NCBI GenBank assembly: GCA_003168355.1
Contig: PMSQ01000093.1
Location: 1 to 56,646 of the forward strand
Direction of reading: 5' to 3'
Length of the DNA stretch: 56,646 nucleotides
From: Acidobacteriaceae bacterium
GTDB lineage: Bacteria > Acidobacteriota > Terriglobia > Terriglobales > Acidobacteriaceae
Shown piece by piece: positions 32,313 to 40,736 of the stretch. Positions within the stretch are counted from its first letter, which is position 1. The number at the start of each line of letters is the position of its first letter. The notes beneath the pieces are model-generated. The model saw only the letters and a list, made by a program, of their open reading frames with translations. It did not search any database and was not told the DNA's origin. A program made the translations under genes and the position numbers.

Positions 32313-33347
32313 TTATTCATCGCCGGCGTAGTAGCCAGTCTTCGCCCGCGCTTGCAAGTAGGCTAATTTTTTGGGCAGCTTGAGCTTGACGCTGATTTTG
32401 TGCCACTTCCCGTCGTGGGGTGGTTTCTCCGGATGGTAGCCGAGGATGTACTGGGTTCGCAGTTCGATCCCAATTCTGCGAGCCAGGGCTGGCATCTCGA
32501 TCAAATTGTCCAGAATGAAGGCGCGCCCGCCAGTAGTCTCGGTTATGTCGGAGAGCAATTGCGGTCCTAACATTTCCTCTTCCGTAGGAACGTAGCGGTC
32601 GAAGGTTCCGATGGCGTAGATCATTACGTCTGATTCCTTCACTGCGGACTTCACTTCACGTTCACTGTAGCGGCTATGGTTATCGCCGCCGTCGGAGATA
32701 ATCAGCAGCGCTTTCTTGCTGTACTTGGCCTCCCGCATCTTACGGAGTCCCATATAGATGGCATCGAGCAACGCGGTGCGCCCCTTAGGGATGGCGAAAA
32801 CGAGCTTCTCTTCAATATCTTGGGCAGAATCTGTGAAGTCATGGACAAGATGGGCCGTCTCGGAAAATGTAATGACGAAGAATTCGTCCTGAGGATTGGC
32901 GGAGTCGCAAAACTGCTTGACCGCCTCGCGCACGCGTACCATCTTGCTGGCCATACTGCCGCTGGTGTCGACGATGATGCCCAGGGAAACGGGAACGTCC
33001 TCGCTGGAGAAGTGCTTAATCTGCTGTGGCTTTTTATTTTCGAAGACCTGAAAATTATCCTGGCTCAAACCCGTGACCAGTCGCAGCATGGGATCGGTAA
33101 CGGTTACAGGCACGAGCACGAGGTCAACGCTCGTTTTGATGACGGGGTGGACATCCCCGGAAGCGGGGTATGCCGCGCCACGGGGCTCGGCCTCGGCCAA
33201 CAACTGAGTCGGCACTCCAATATGAGCATTTTGCAAGGAGTTCTGGGCTAAGGCGTTAGCGTGAAGAAAAGCTGAGACGGAAACCAGGATGCCGAGCCAC
33301 TTCCCTGTGTTGTTGAGTCGCAGACCTGAGCGAAAATTCTTGGACAT
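32313..33347 (-). CDS. exported VWA-domain protein (acidobacterial VWFA-related)
   Basis: A 344-residue protein with a signal-like N terminus (GKWLGILVSVSAFLHANALAQ) and a von Willebrand A domain from about residue 130. The metal-site motif is DTSGSM, with a later DGGDNHSRYSE. The N-terminal SVDLVLVPVTVTDPMLRLVTGLSQDNFQVFENKKPQQIKHFSSEDVPVSLG is the segment typical of acidobacterial VWFA-related proteins. The start at 33347 follows GGTGGAG. It is closely similar to the gene at 39.6 kb (for example ALLDAIYMG, KKALLIISDGGDNHSRY). Probable role: protein binding in the envelope; partner unknown. Confidence 0.85.
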   Translation of the reverse strand: MSKNFRSGLRLNNTGKWLGILVSVSAFLHANALAQNSLQNAHIGVPTQLLAEAEPRGAAYPASGDVHPVIKTSVDLVLVPVTVTDPMLRLVTGLSQDNFQVFENKKPQQIKHFSSEDVPVSLGIIVDTSGSMASKMVRVREAVKQFCDSANPQDEFFVITFSETAHLVHDFTDSAQDIEEKLVFAIPKGRTALLDAIYMGLRKMREAKYSKKALLIISDGGDNHSRYSEREVKSAVKESDVMIYAIGTFDRYVPTEEEMLGPQLLSDITETTGGRAFILDNLIEMPALARRIGIELRTQYILGYHPEKPPHDGKWHKISVKLKLPKKLAYLQARAKTGYYAGDE

Positions 33348-33623
33348 TGCTCCACCGCCGTAGACTTCTATCGGCAACCAGTAGGCCTTCCTGTAGTCGA
33401 TCGAGCGTCCAACTGAAATCTTTAGGACATGCAAGCGACCCGGACAATCGATTTGGAACTCGAGCCGGCTTGGGACGTTCGGTTAAGGACTATAGGGGTG
33501 GAACTGCAAGAGCAAAGGGGTCGCTCTGGTAGAGAAGCGAGCCAGCTCATGTTTCGTGGTCGGTCGGAGTTCGGTCGTGACCTCCACGCCCGGTGGGATT
33601 AGGATCTGCGCAAAGGGGAACTC

Positions 33624-34415
33624 ATGGACTTTAAGACTCAGACCGCTCTTATTACAGGCGCTTCCGGAGGCATTGGATACGAACTGGCTAGGTTGTTTGC
33701 GAGGGACCACTACAACCTTGTGCTGGTCGCTCGCAGCACCGACAAACTGAACGATGTGGCTGCCGAGCTACAGGGTCAGTTCGGGGTTGCAGTGAAAGTG
33801 ATGGCGCTGGATCTGACTACGACACCGGCTGCGAAGTTTCTGTTCGATCAATTGCAGCGCGAAGGAATTGTGGTTGATGTTCTCGTGAACAACGCCGGGT
33901 TCGGCGGGTTTGGCGAGTTCGCCGGGATGCCGGAGGAAGAAGTCCTGGGGCAGATTCATCTCAACGTTACGGCGCTGACTCACCTGACCCGGCTATTTCT
34001 GCCGCCGATGCTGGCGCGACGTGGCGGCAAGGTCATGAATGTGGCTTCCACCGCCGCTTTTCAGCCTGGGCCGCTGATGGCGGTCTACTACGCGACCAAG
34101 GCCTATGTGCTGTCGTTCTCCCAGGCGCTGGCGAATGAAGTCGCGGGATCGGGCGTGATGGTGAGCTGCTTTTGCCCGGGTGCTACGGCAACTGGCTTTG
34201 CCAAGCGGGCGGGCACGGAGGACTCGCGGTTGTTCAAGAAACTCCGGCCGATGAATGTGGAAGATGTGGCGCGAGATGGATACCGGGGGTTGATGGCGGG
34301 GCGAACGATCGTTATATCTGGCGTGCAGAATTGGCTGGTGGCGGAGTCGGTAAGATTCGCACCGCGAAAATGGGTGACCGCAGTGTCGCGGTGGGTGGCG
34401 GAGAAGGTGGAGTAG
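33624..34415 (+). CDS. short-chain dehydrogenase/reductase
   Basis: A 263-residue SDR oxidoreductase: nucleotide loop TGASGGIG (11-18), NNAG (89-92), catalytic S142, Y155 and K159 (YYATK), and CPGATATGF after the active site. It resembles the DltE/YqjQ-like classical SDRs that act on lipid or sugar ketones. No export signal. It stands alone between two minus-strand genes. Substrate unknown. Confidence 0.9.
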   Translation: MDFKTQTALITGASGGIGYELARLFARDHYNLVLVARSTDKLNDVAAELQGQFGVAVKVMALDLTTTPAAKFLFDQLQREGIVVDVLVNNAGFGGFGEFAGMPEEEVLGQIHLNVTALTHLTRLFLPPMLARRGGKVMNVASTAAFQPGPLMAVYYATKAYVLSFSQALANEVAGSGVMVSCFCPGATATGFAKRAGTEDSRLFKKLRPMNVEDVARDGYRGLMAGRTIVISGVQNWLVAESVRFAPRKWVTAVSRWVAEKVE

Positions 34416-34477
34416 TAGCAGCACATAAGCACTCCGCCTGGCACAGGACCGGCGAAAACCGCGCGGCTCCGAATTTT

Positions 34478-35809
34478 CTAATGCGACGGGTCTGGAGACA
34501 ACGGCTGCCCCAAGCTGAAGACCATCCTTGTGAAATCTAGTGTAAAGCTGTCGAACTTGCTCACCACATCCTGGCCGAGATTTCCGTACAGGTCGTCCGT
34601 GTCTGATCCCGTTCCCGAGGTATAAATCGGTAATCTCTTCAGAGTCACAGTCTTATCGCCAATGTTGAGATTGACTTGCGGCTGAATGTAAATGATTCGC
34701 TTCACGAGGCCTCCGGCGCCAAAGCTCTTGTTTTCACCTTTCTTCCAATTTCTGGACTCACTGCGAAACCGATCGTAGTAGCGAACGAAGAGGTTAGTTG
34801 AGGAAGCCCCGGTATCAAAGCTGAAGGGCAGATCCTTGCCTTCGACGCCGCACTCGATCACCGGTGACAGCATCTTCATATACATGCGCGCTCCCGTCGC
34901 GCTCTGCCGGGTTTTGTCTCCCGCCTCAAACTCTTCATCGCTCAGAAAAGTAATGGTTCCGAGCGCCTGAAACACTGGGTAGCCGATGATGCCGTCGATC
35001 TGATATGAGTGCTTTCCCAAACCCACTTTTAGACTTGCATCGTCCAGCACCATCACAACCACATTGCGCAGCGTGGCGCCTCCCATCTGTAGCATGGGAA
35101 GCAACGCGACACGCAAAGGGTTTTCAATCCCAGTCAACCCTGCCTGCGTCTGACCAACGCCTGGAAGAGACTTCAGCCCAAGCCGATCTGCAAAACTCTT
35201 GCTGACCACCGAGAGATTAGCGCCCGTATCCAGCAGCCACGGCCCCCGGACTCCGTTGACCGTCAATTCGAGGTTCACAGAATTCAAAGGATTGCGCTCG
35301 GTCTTTAGCCTTACAGCTCCGTCCCATGTGATGGTCTGTGCTGGTGCCTGACGCAGAATCTGGGCCACGCCCGCGTCATCCTTCGTGCCCTGCAGTTGTT
35401 CGGGATTGAGTTGATTCGAAAAATTGGTCACTAAGTCGTCGTAAGCTTGCGCCGCATTGGCATATTGAAAACTCTTGATATAGTCATCCGCCAAAGCCTG
35501 TAGCGCAACTGCGGCCCGGCCTGGGTGCAGTATCCTTAGGCTGGGGAGAGCACCGTTCAACAGAGGGATGGATTCCGCGATGTGGTTCACGCGGTTAGCC
35601 AACACTCCGGCGAAGTAGTCGTGTTCCGGCCCCGCTTCCATTGTGCGCAGACTTGCTTCCAGGTCATCGAATCGGAACTCCTTCACTTCGGCGTCAGGTC
35701 CGCCTGCGATGACGGCGCCCTTGCCCTGCGCAGTGCCAAAAGGCGGCTGCAGGCAAAGCGATGCAAGAACTAGAACGGCCTTGCCGAGTCCTGAAAACGA
35801 TTTTCGCAT
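34478..35809 (-). CDS. exported retropepsin-like aspartic protease with two DTGA motifs
   Basis: A 443-residue protein with a signal peptide and a helical, TPR-like part (60-150). Two retropepsin-like halves follow, with the catalytic triplets at D194 (WLLDTGANLSVVS) and D332 (FSFDTGASSTNLF). The segment IDGIIGYPVFQALGTITF after the first motif is the flap and hydrophobic-Gly pattern of the fold. Most bacterial members have one motif and must dimerise; here a single chain carries both. Residues 22-30 (PPFGTAQGK) look like a short dispersed sequence read in frame. Function unknown. Confidence 0.8.
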   Translation of the reverse strand: MRKSFSGLGKAVLVLASLCLQPPFGTAQGKGAVIAGGPDAEVKEFRFDDLEASLRTMEAGPEHDYFAGVLANRVNHIAESIPLLNGALPSLRILHPGRAAVALQALADDYIKSFQYANAAQAYDDLVTNFSNQLNPEQLQGTKDDAGVAQILRQAPAQTITWDGAVRLKTERNPLNSVNLELTVNGVRGPWLLDTGANLSVVSKSFADRLGLKSLPGVGQTQAGLTGIENPLRVALLPMLQMGGATLRNVVVMVLDDASLKVGLGKHSYQIDGIIGYPVFQALGTITFLSDEEFEAGDKTRQSATGARMYMKMLSPVIECGVEGKDLPFSFDTGASSTNLFVRYYDRFRSESRNWKKGENKSFGAGGLVKRIIYIQPQVNLNIGDKTVTLKRLPIYTSGTGSDTDDLYGNLGQDVVSKFDSFTLDFTRMVFSLGQPLSPDPSH

Positions 35810-35843
35810 TTTCTGCTCCTTCCCTCTTACAGAGCGGTGACGG

Positions 35844-36443
35844 CTACTGGCTCGACTGCAGTTGCGAGGTCAGGCGATTAACAGCGGAAACGTCGAAGAA
35901 TGAGGATAAATCGGCGTGCCCGGCCAGAGTCTCGCGCTGCTTGCCTTCCACCAATATCTTCACTTTAAGAATGCCGGGGATGTTGGCGGAGAGCGTCTGG
36001 ATCATGGACGCCACGGTGAGTTCTTCGGCCAGAACGCCCGAGCGATGACCGTCGGCGAAGGCGGCGTTGAGGTCGATAACGGCGAGACCGGGGTCGACAA
36101 GGTAGACGCTGCGGATGTCGGCGCCGGGCGGTAACGGGTGGGGCGAAGACTTGTCCAAGTATAGGGCGATGAGGGAACGGAGCAATTCTTCTGCGCGCTG
36201 TTGGCGAACCGAGGGCAGCGGAATCTGGGCGGCTTGGGCGTGGAGCACGCCGACATCGTCATAAGCGACGAACAAGGTGACTTGCTCAGTGGGTCCGGCC
36301 GCCGGAGGCACGACGGGACGGGTGTCGATAGAAGTGACGGGATCGGCGGCAGCGCGTCCGCGCATGTGCCAGGCGTAGAGGCTCATGCCCAACACAGCCA
36401 GCAATAGAACCGAGACCGCGATGAAGAGATGGCGGGGAATCAT
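35844..36443 (-). CDS. GerMN-domain protein, membrane anchored
   Basis: A 199-residue protein with one N-terminal membrane helix (LFIAVSVLLLAVLGMSLYAW) and a GerMN domain (about 50-180): VTLFVAYDDVGVLHAQ..., RAEELLRSLIALYLD, PPGADIRSVYLVDPGLAVIDLNAAF, and VASMIQTLSANIPGILKVKILVEGK. GerMN domains occur in spore germination and lipoprotein-type envelope proteins. It lies about 100 bases after an N-acetylmuramoyl-L-alanine amidase on the same strand, a pairing often seen, so a cell-wall role is likely. Confidence 0.85.
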   Translation of the reverse strand: MIPRHLFIAVSVLLLAVLGMSLYAWHMRGRAAADPVTSIDTRPVVPPAAGPTEQVTLFVAYDDVGVLHAQAAQIPLPSVRQQRAEELLRSLIALYLDKSSPHPLPPGADIRSVYLVDPGLAVIDLNAAFADGHRSGVLAEELTVASMIQTLSANIPGILKVKILVEGKQRETLAGHADLSSFFDVSAVNRLTSQLQSSQ

Positions 36444-36545
36444 AAGTAACCGGGTGATTTTGTGATCAGGCGACCGGGCGATTGAAAAGCCTACGATCTT
36501 AAGTTATCAAATCGCCAGATGACCCGATCACAAAATTGACCGATT

Positions 36546-38099
36546 TCACGGGGCTGCTCCAAGTTGGGTACGGATGGCGACGATTCCGTTGGCCACAGCA
36601 CTGGCGATAAGTTGCTGATAGTCCGGCGAAGTGAGTTGAGAGAGATCGGCGGCGGGCGGGGCAACTTCGACTGCGATCGCCGCGGTGATGATGTTATTCA
36701 ACGGGCGGAGTGGCGCAGTGAGAGTGCGGACGGCGACCTGCTGTTTTCTCAATTCCGCTGCTACGCTGGCCGCGGCAGTTTGACTGAGGGGGATGGAGGA
36801 CTGCTGGGCGGTGGTCCAGGAGCGGAACGGACCGCGGTCGTCCTCACTACTGTAGGGAAGCAGCGCGGTGTACAGGCGAACGCCGTGGCCGTTGGATGCG
36901 GCATGTAGCGCCACGTAGACGGCAGCGTGAGCCGTATTGGTGAAGAAGGCGCGTTCGTCGAGCGAGAGGCTGGCGTCAGAGTCGCGTAGGACGAGGGTCG
37001 TGATCCCGCGATTCTCCAATTCCTGGCGCAGACGACGTGCGAAGGCGACGGTGACGTCTTTCTCGGCGAGCGTGTTGCTGAGAGCTTCGCCGCGGTCGTT
37101 GCCGCCGTGGCTTGCATCGACAATGGCGAAGTAACGGCGGGGGATAGAAGCCGATGTCGATGCAGAAGCCGATGCCGATGCCGATGGGTTCGCTACCGGC
37201 GCCTGGGTTGCAGAGTTGTTTTGCGGCGGCGCGGTTGGAGGCGCAGAGGCTGCGCTTTGCGATTTCGCGGGAGCGAGAGTGATCGTGCGGCCGTCATTGC
37301 TGAAGCTGGCCATGAGCGGGATGGTGCTGCTGACTGTAATCTGGGCTGCGCCATTGCTTTCGGAATAAGTGGCGGATGGAATGGCTTTGCTGCCGAAGGT
37401 GAGTATGGGAGACGCTGGCGCGGTGAGTGGTTCGCGGTTGAAGGTCATGCGCAGCTGCCCGGGTTCGGCGGCAACGGAGGGATTGACGGGGCTGGTGAAG
37501 TGAAAGACGAGATGCGAAGGATCCTCCGGAACAACCGAGGCGGTGAAATGGGTGGAGACGCTGCCGATGAAGAGACGTCCGGACCCTTCGTGCAGAGTTG
37601 CGGGGCCACCCAGGAAGCGGGGCAGAAGCGAGCTGAGAGAAGCCACCGGGACCAGGCCGCGTCCGTTCTCCACAAGAAATTTTCCGGAGAGGTCGGTGTC
37701 GCGGCCCTGAATGCGGGCGCGGTTCTTGCCGACGGTAAAGTCTCCCAGGATATTGTTGTAGTGCAGGCGCCAGCGCGGAGGATCGGATTTTGCGCTGACC
37801 GTCCCGAGAGGATCAAGCAGTTCCAGCAAGCCGATATAATCGCGCCCTTCGCGCTGCACGATAGGCAGGGAATAGCTGGCAGCGGTGGAGTAGATGGAGA
37901 GATGCTTCTCGGGAGCTGCGGCCGAGACTAGCAGGACCGCGAAGAGCATGAGGATGCAGAGGGGCAAGATCCCCAAGGTTTTGGAAGACCGGTGGCGGGC
38001 CGCCGGGCTGCGCCCGTCCGTGCAGCCGAGAGCCCGCCCTGAGCCTGTCGAAGGGGCGGCTGTGCCCACTCGATCCGCGGTCGCGCTAATCGAGCGCAT
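36546..38099 (-). CDS. N-acetylmuramoyl-L-alanine amidase (Amidase_3)
   Basis: A 517-residue cell-wall hydrolase. The C-terminal 190 residues form an Amidase_3 domain with zinc-site motifs IVDASHGGNDRGE, the Glu in LAEKDVTVAFA, VALHAASNG, and the end Glu in AIAVEVAPP. An N-terminal copper-amine-oxidase-like or AMIN-type beta domain (about 65-300) and a Ser/Ala-rich linker (NPSASASASASTSAS) precede it. The first 40 residues are odd: they include a palindromic dispersed repeat read in frame (PSTGSGRALGCTDGRSPAARHR), so the true start may be at or near the hydrophobic LCILMLFAVLLVSAAA. The gene overlaps the DUF1015 gene by 14 bases. Confidence 0.83.
   Translation of the reverse strand: MRSISATADRVGTAAPSTGSGRALGCTDGRSPAARHRSSKTLGILPLCILMLFAVLLVSAAAPEKHLSIYSTAASYSLPIVQREGRDYIGLLELLDPLGTVSAKSDPPRWRLHYNNILGDFTVGKNRARIQGRDTDLSGKFLVENGRGLVPVASLSSLLPRFLGGPATLHEGSGRLFIGSVSTHFTASVVPEDPSHLVFHFTSPVNPSVAAEPGQLRMTFNREPLTAPASPILTFGSKAIPSATYSESNGAAQITVSSTIPLMASFSNDGRTITLAPAKSQSAASAPPTAPPQNNSATQAPVANPSASASASASTSASIPRRYFAIVDASHGGNDRGEALSNTLAEKDVTVAFARRLRQELENRGITTLVLRDSDASLSLDERAFFTNTAHAAVYVALHAASNGHGVRLYTALLPYSSEDDRGPFRSWTTAQQSSIPLSQTAAASVAAELRKQQVAVRTLTAPLRPLNNIITAAIAVEVAPPAADLSQLTSPDYQQLIASAVANGIVAIRTQLGAAP
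38033..38058. repeat. short GC-rich palindromic element inside the amidase N-terminal codons
   Basis: The stretch CCGCCCTGAGCCTGTCGAAG... is a partial palindrome (CTGAGCC against the CCTGTCGAAGGG arm) of a type seen dispersed in many GC-rich genomes. It encodes the unusual STGSGRA residues, suggesting insertion near the start of the amidase gene. Confidence 0.4.
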
Positions 38100-39441
38100 A
38101 GATGGTCAACCCGCTTAGGAGCTTGGGGTAGAAGTCGGTTGATTTCTGGGGCATGACTTCGCCGGCGAAGGCAACGTCACGGATCTGCGCCATGCGGCAG
38201 GGATTCAGCAAGAAAGCGATATTGGCGCGCGTGCCGCTTGTGCCGCGCACCAGCGATAAAGCTCCAGCAGCGTCGCGAATGTAGGAAATGTTTTGCTGGT
38301 TGCGAATGGATTCTTCCGAAAGGTTCAGTACCTTTTCCAGTAAACACTTATGCAGTTGCACTACGTCGAGCGCTTGCTGGCGGATGGATAGTCCTGTAAA
38401 CACTTCCGGCGTGTTGGGATTTGGGTGATGCAGGAGAAAGGCGCGATTGGCGGTGACTGCGAGGATCGAGGTGCCACACCGTCCGGACTCGCGCAGGATC
38501 GCGGTGGCGCGCGGCGCGTCGAGGGAGGGATCGACTTCGTCAATGTCGAAGTGGGCGCGGGCAGAGTTACGGAAGTTGTCTTCTGAGAAAGAGGCCAGCT
38601 CCTGAACCACCCGGTGCGTGGGCAGGATGCGCAGAGCGGGGCTGTTCATGTTGACGAAAGTCATCATGACGAATTCGTGCGGAGATCCGGCGGGATCCGA
38701 GGCGGACTGAGCGTTGGAAGAATCGGAGGCGCGGCGTTCGTTGCGGTAGGTAAGGGCGGTTTCATAGCGGTGGTGGCCGTCGGCGATGATGAGTTTCTTG
38801 TCGCTCATGGCGGCACGGAGGGAATCGATCAGTTTTGGATCGGAGACTTGCCACACGCGATGAACTACACCATGTTCGTCTTTTATCGGAACATCTTCAA
38901 CGGCCGGATCAGCCGTCGAATCGGCAAGGAGGGATTCGATATGGCCAGAATCTTCATAGAGCATGAAAATCTGGCCGAAATGGGCGCGGGTGGCGCGGAG
39001 TAGATCAAGGCGGTCGGCTTTGGGCTTGGCCAGGGTTTGCTCGTGGCGGAAGACGACGCCAGCGGTGTAGCTCTCGAGGCGGCCGAGGGCGATGAAGCCA
39101 CGGCGCTCGAGTTCCGTGGTTGAACCTTCTTTCGTTGAACCGGTGGGGAGGGTAAATCGCTGAGAATAAACGTATAAAGATGGAAGGGAGTCCTGGCGAA
39201 GGATGCCTTGCTGGCGCCAGTCGCGGAAGTCCGCTGCGGCGCGGGAATATACATTGTTTGCTGGATTGTCACTTTCTTCGCGGCGGCCAAGGATGATGCG
39301 CACGAGGTTGTATGGACTGGCTGCATAATAACGATCCTGCAGAGCGGGAGTGATCTTATCGTAAGGTTGGGTCACGACCTGGGCAGCGGTGACCTGCCGA
39401 GGATCGTAGCGAAATGCGCGAAAGGGATAAATATCAGCCAT
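38086..39441 (-). CDS. DUF1015-family protein
   Basis: A 451-residue protein of the DUF1015 family (uncharacterised, sometimes described as a SerK-like kinase relative). It opens with the usual MADIYPFRAFRYDPRQV...VTQPYDKITP and has NLVRIILGR, the conserved IADGHHRYETAL motif near residue 225, and FVNMNSPALRILPTHRVV. I chose the ATG at 39441 because the family start lines up there and a TACAAT box lies 11 bases upstream; 25 extra upstream residues are not family-like. The function in this organism is unknown. Confidence 0.87.
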   Translation of the reverse strand: MADIYPFRAFRYDPRQVTAAQVVTQPYDKITPALQDRYYAASPYNLVRIILGRREESDNPANNVYSRAAADFRDWRQQGILRQDSLPSLYVYSQRFTLPTGSTKEGSTTELERRGFIALGRLESYTAGVVFRHEQTLAKPKADRLDLLRATRAHFGQIFMLYEDSGHIESLLADSTADPAVEDVPIKDEHGVVHRVWQVSDPKLIDSLRAAMSDKKLIIADGHHRYETALTYRNERRASDSSNAQSASDPAGSPHEFVMMTFVNMNSPALRILPTHRVVQELASFSEDNFRNSARAHFDIDEVDPSLDAPRATAILRESGRCGTSILAVTANRAFLLHHPNPNTPEVFTGLSIRQQALDVVQLHKCLLEKVLNLSEESIRNQQNISYIRDAAGALSLVRGTSGTRANIAFLLNPCRMAQIRDVAFAGEVMPQKSTDFYPKLLSGLTIYALD

Positions 39442-39452
39442 GGAGAGCTTTG

Positions 39453-39458
39453 ATTGTA
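39453..39458 (-). promoter_or_regulatory. -10 hexamer of the DUF1015 gene
   Basis: A TACAAT on the minus strand ends 11 bases before the ATG, giving a leader of about 5 nt or none, and no Shine-Dalgarno. Confidence 0.4.
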
Positions 39459-39614
39459 ACAAGATGGGCATGTGCGGTTGGTTTGAAGCTCGCTGGACTG
39501 GAAAAATCGCGGGCAATCAGAGATGCCCATTCTCGGATTGTCTCTAATATTTGACAAAAAAACCGGAACTGGTTGAGGAAAGCTGTGATACTATCGCGGC
39601 CAATCGAGGTGATT

Positions 39615-40736
39615 ATGGCCCTCCTAGCTGGGCGCAGGTTATCTCTCCCACCGGTCTTGGATTGGAAGTTTCCCGTGGTTCGACCCTGGAACCTGAATCT
39701 CGTCCGTCGGCATAGGATCGCGGCGTGGCCCTCCCTGTTGATGTTGCTGCTGGCACTGGGCGGAGCCTGTGGCTTGGCGGTTCCTGCGGTGGGGCAAACG
39801 GACGTGAATGATATTCACATCCAGCCCCGCGAAGCGGAAAAACCGAAGACAGAGGAAGTCGCGACCCAGAGCATCGTCTCCCCGTCCGTGAATACGCACG
39901 TGCGTCCGTTGAAAGTGGGTGTGGACTTGGTGTTGGTGCCGGTGACCATCACCGATCCAATGAACCGCCTGGTGACCGGGCTGGAGAAGGGGAACTTCCA
40001 GCTTTTTGAAGGCAGCGCAGCGCAAGAGATCAAGAGTTTCTCGAGCGAGGACGCACCGGTTTCCCTGGGCGTGATCTTCGATTCCAGCCGAAGCATGAGC
40101 AGCAAAATGGATCGCGCGAAGGATGCGGTGATGGAGTTCTTCAAGACCGCCAATCCCCAGGATGAATTCTTCATGATCACGTTCTCGGACCAGCCCGAGG
40201 TGGTCAACGACTTCACCAGTTCAGTGGACGAGATTCAAGGCAAGCTGATCTATACCGTGCCGCGAAGGATGACGGCGCTGCTGGATGCGATCTACATGGG
40301 CGTCAGCAAGATGAGGCAGGCAAAATATCCCAAGAAAGCGCTGCTGATCATCTCCGATGGAGGCGACAATCATAGCCGCTACACGGAGAATGAGATCAAG
40401 GCTCTGGTGAAAGAAGCTGACGTGATGGTGTATGCCATCGGCATTTACGACCGCTATTTTCCCACCGAGGAAGAGCGGCTGGGTCCGGCCTTGCTGGGGG
40501 AGATCGCGGAACTGACGGGCGGGCGGGCGTTTACCGTGGAGAATCCCAACGACTTGGCCGATGTAGCAACCAAGATCGGGGTCGAGCTGCGCAACCAGTA
40601 TGTGCTGGGTTATCGTCCCAGCAAAATCGAGCGGGACGGCAAATGGCGTAAGATCAAAGTGAAGTTACTGCCACCGAAAGGACTGCCGCCACTCCGAGTG
40701 TATGCCAGGACCGGATATTACGCGCCTGAAGAATAA
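39615..40736 (+). CDS. exported VWA-domain protein (acidobacterial VWFA-related)
   Basis: A 373-residue paralogue of the VWA protein at 32.3 kb. The start at 39615 follows GAGGTG; a TTG 14 codons earlier is the longer option. A hydrophobic segment (SLLMLLLALGGACGLAVPAVGQ) serves for export. The VWFA-related core VDLVLVPVTITDPMNRLVTGLEKGNFQLFEG is followed by the A domain with DSSRSM as metal site and SDGGDNHSRYTENE. A third VWA gene begins inside its last codons, so the two are probably co-transcribed. Confidence 0.85.
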   Translation: MALLAGRRLSLPPVLDWKFPVVRPWNLNLVRRHRIAAWPSLLMLLLALGGACGLAVPAVGQTDVNDIHIQPREAEKPKTEEVATQSIVSPSVNTHVRPLKVGVDLVLVPVTITDPMNRLVTGLEKGNFQLFEGSAAQEIKSFSSEDAPVSLGVIFDSSRSMSSKMDRAKDAVMEFFKTANPQDEFFMITFSDQPEVVNDFTSSVDEIQGKLIYTVPRRMTALLDAIYMGVSKMRQAKYPKKALLIISDGGDNHSRYTENEIKALVKEADVMVYAIGIYDRYFPTEEERLGPALLGEIAELTGGRAFTVENPNDLADVATKIGVELRNQYVLGYRPSKIERDGKWRKIKVKLLPPKGLPPLRVYARTGYYAPEE

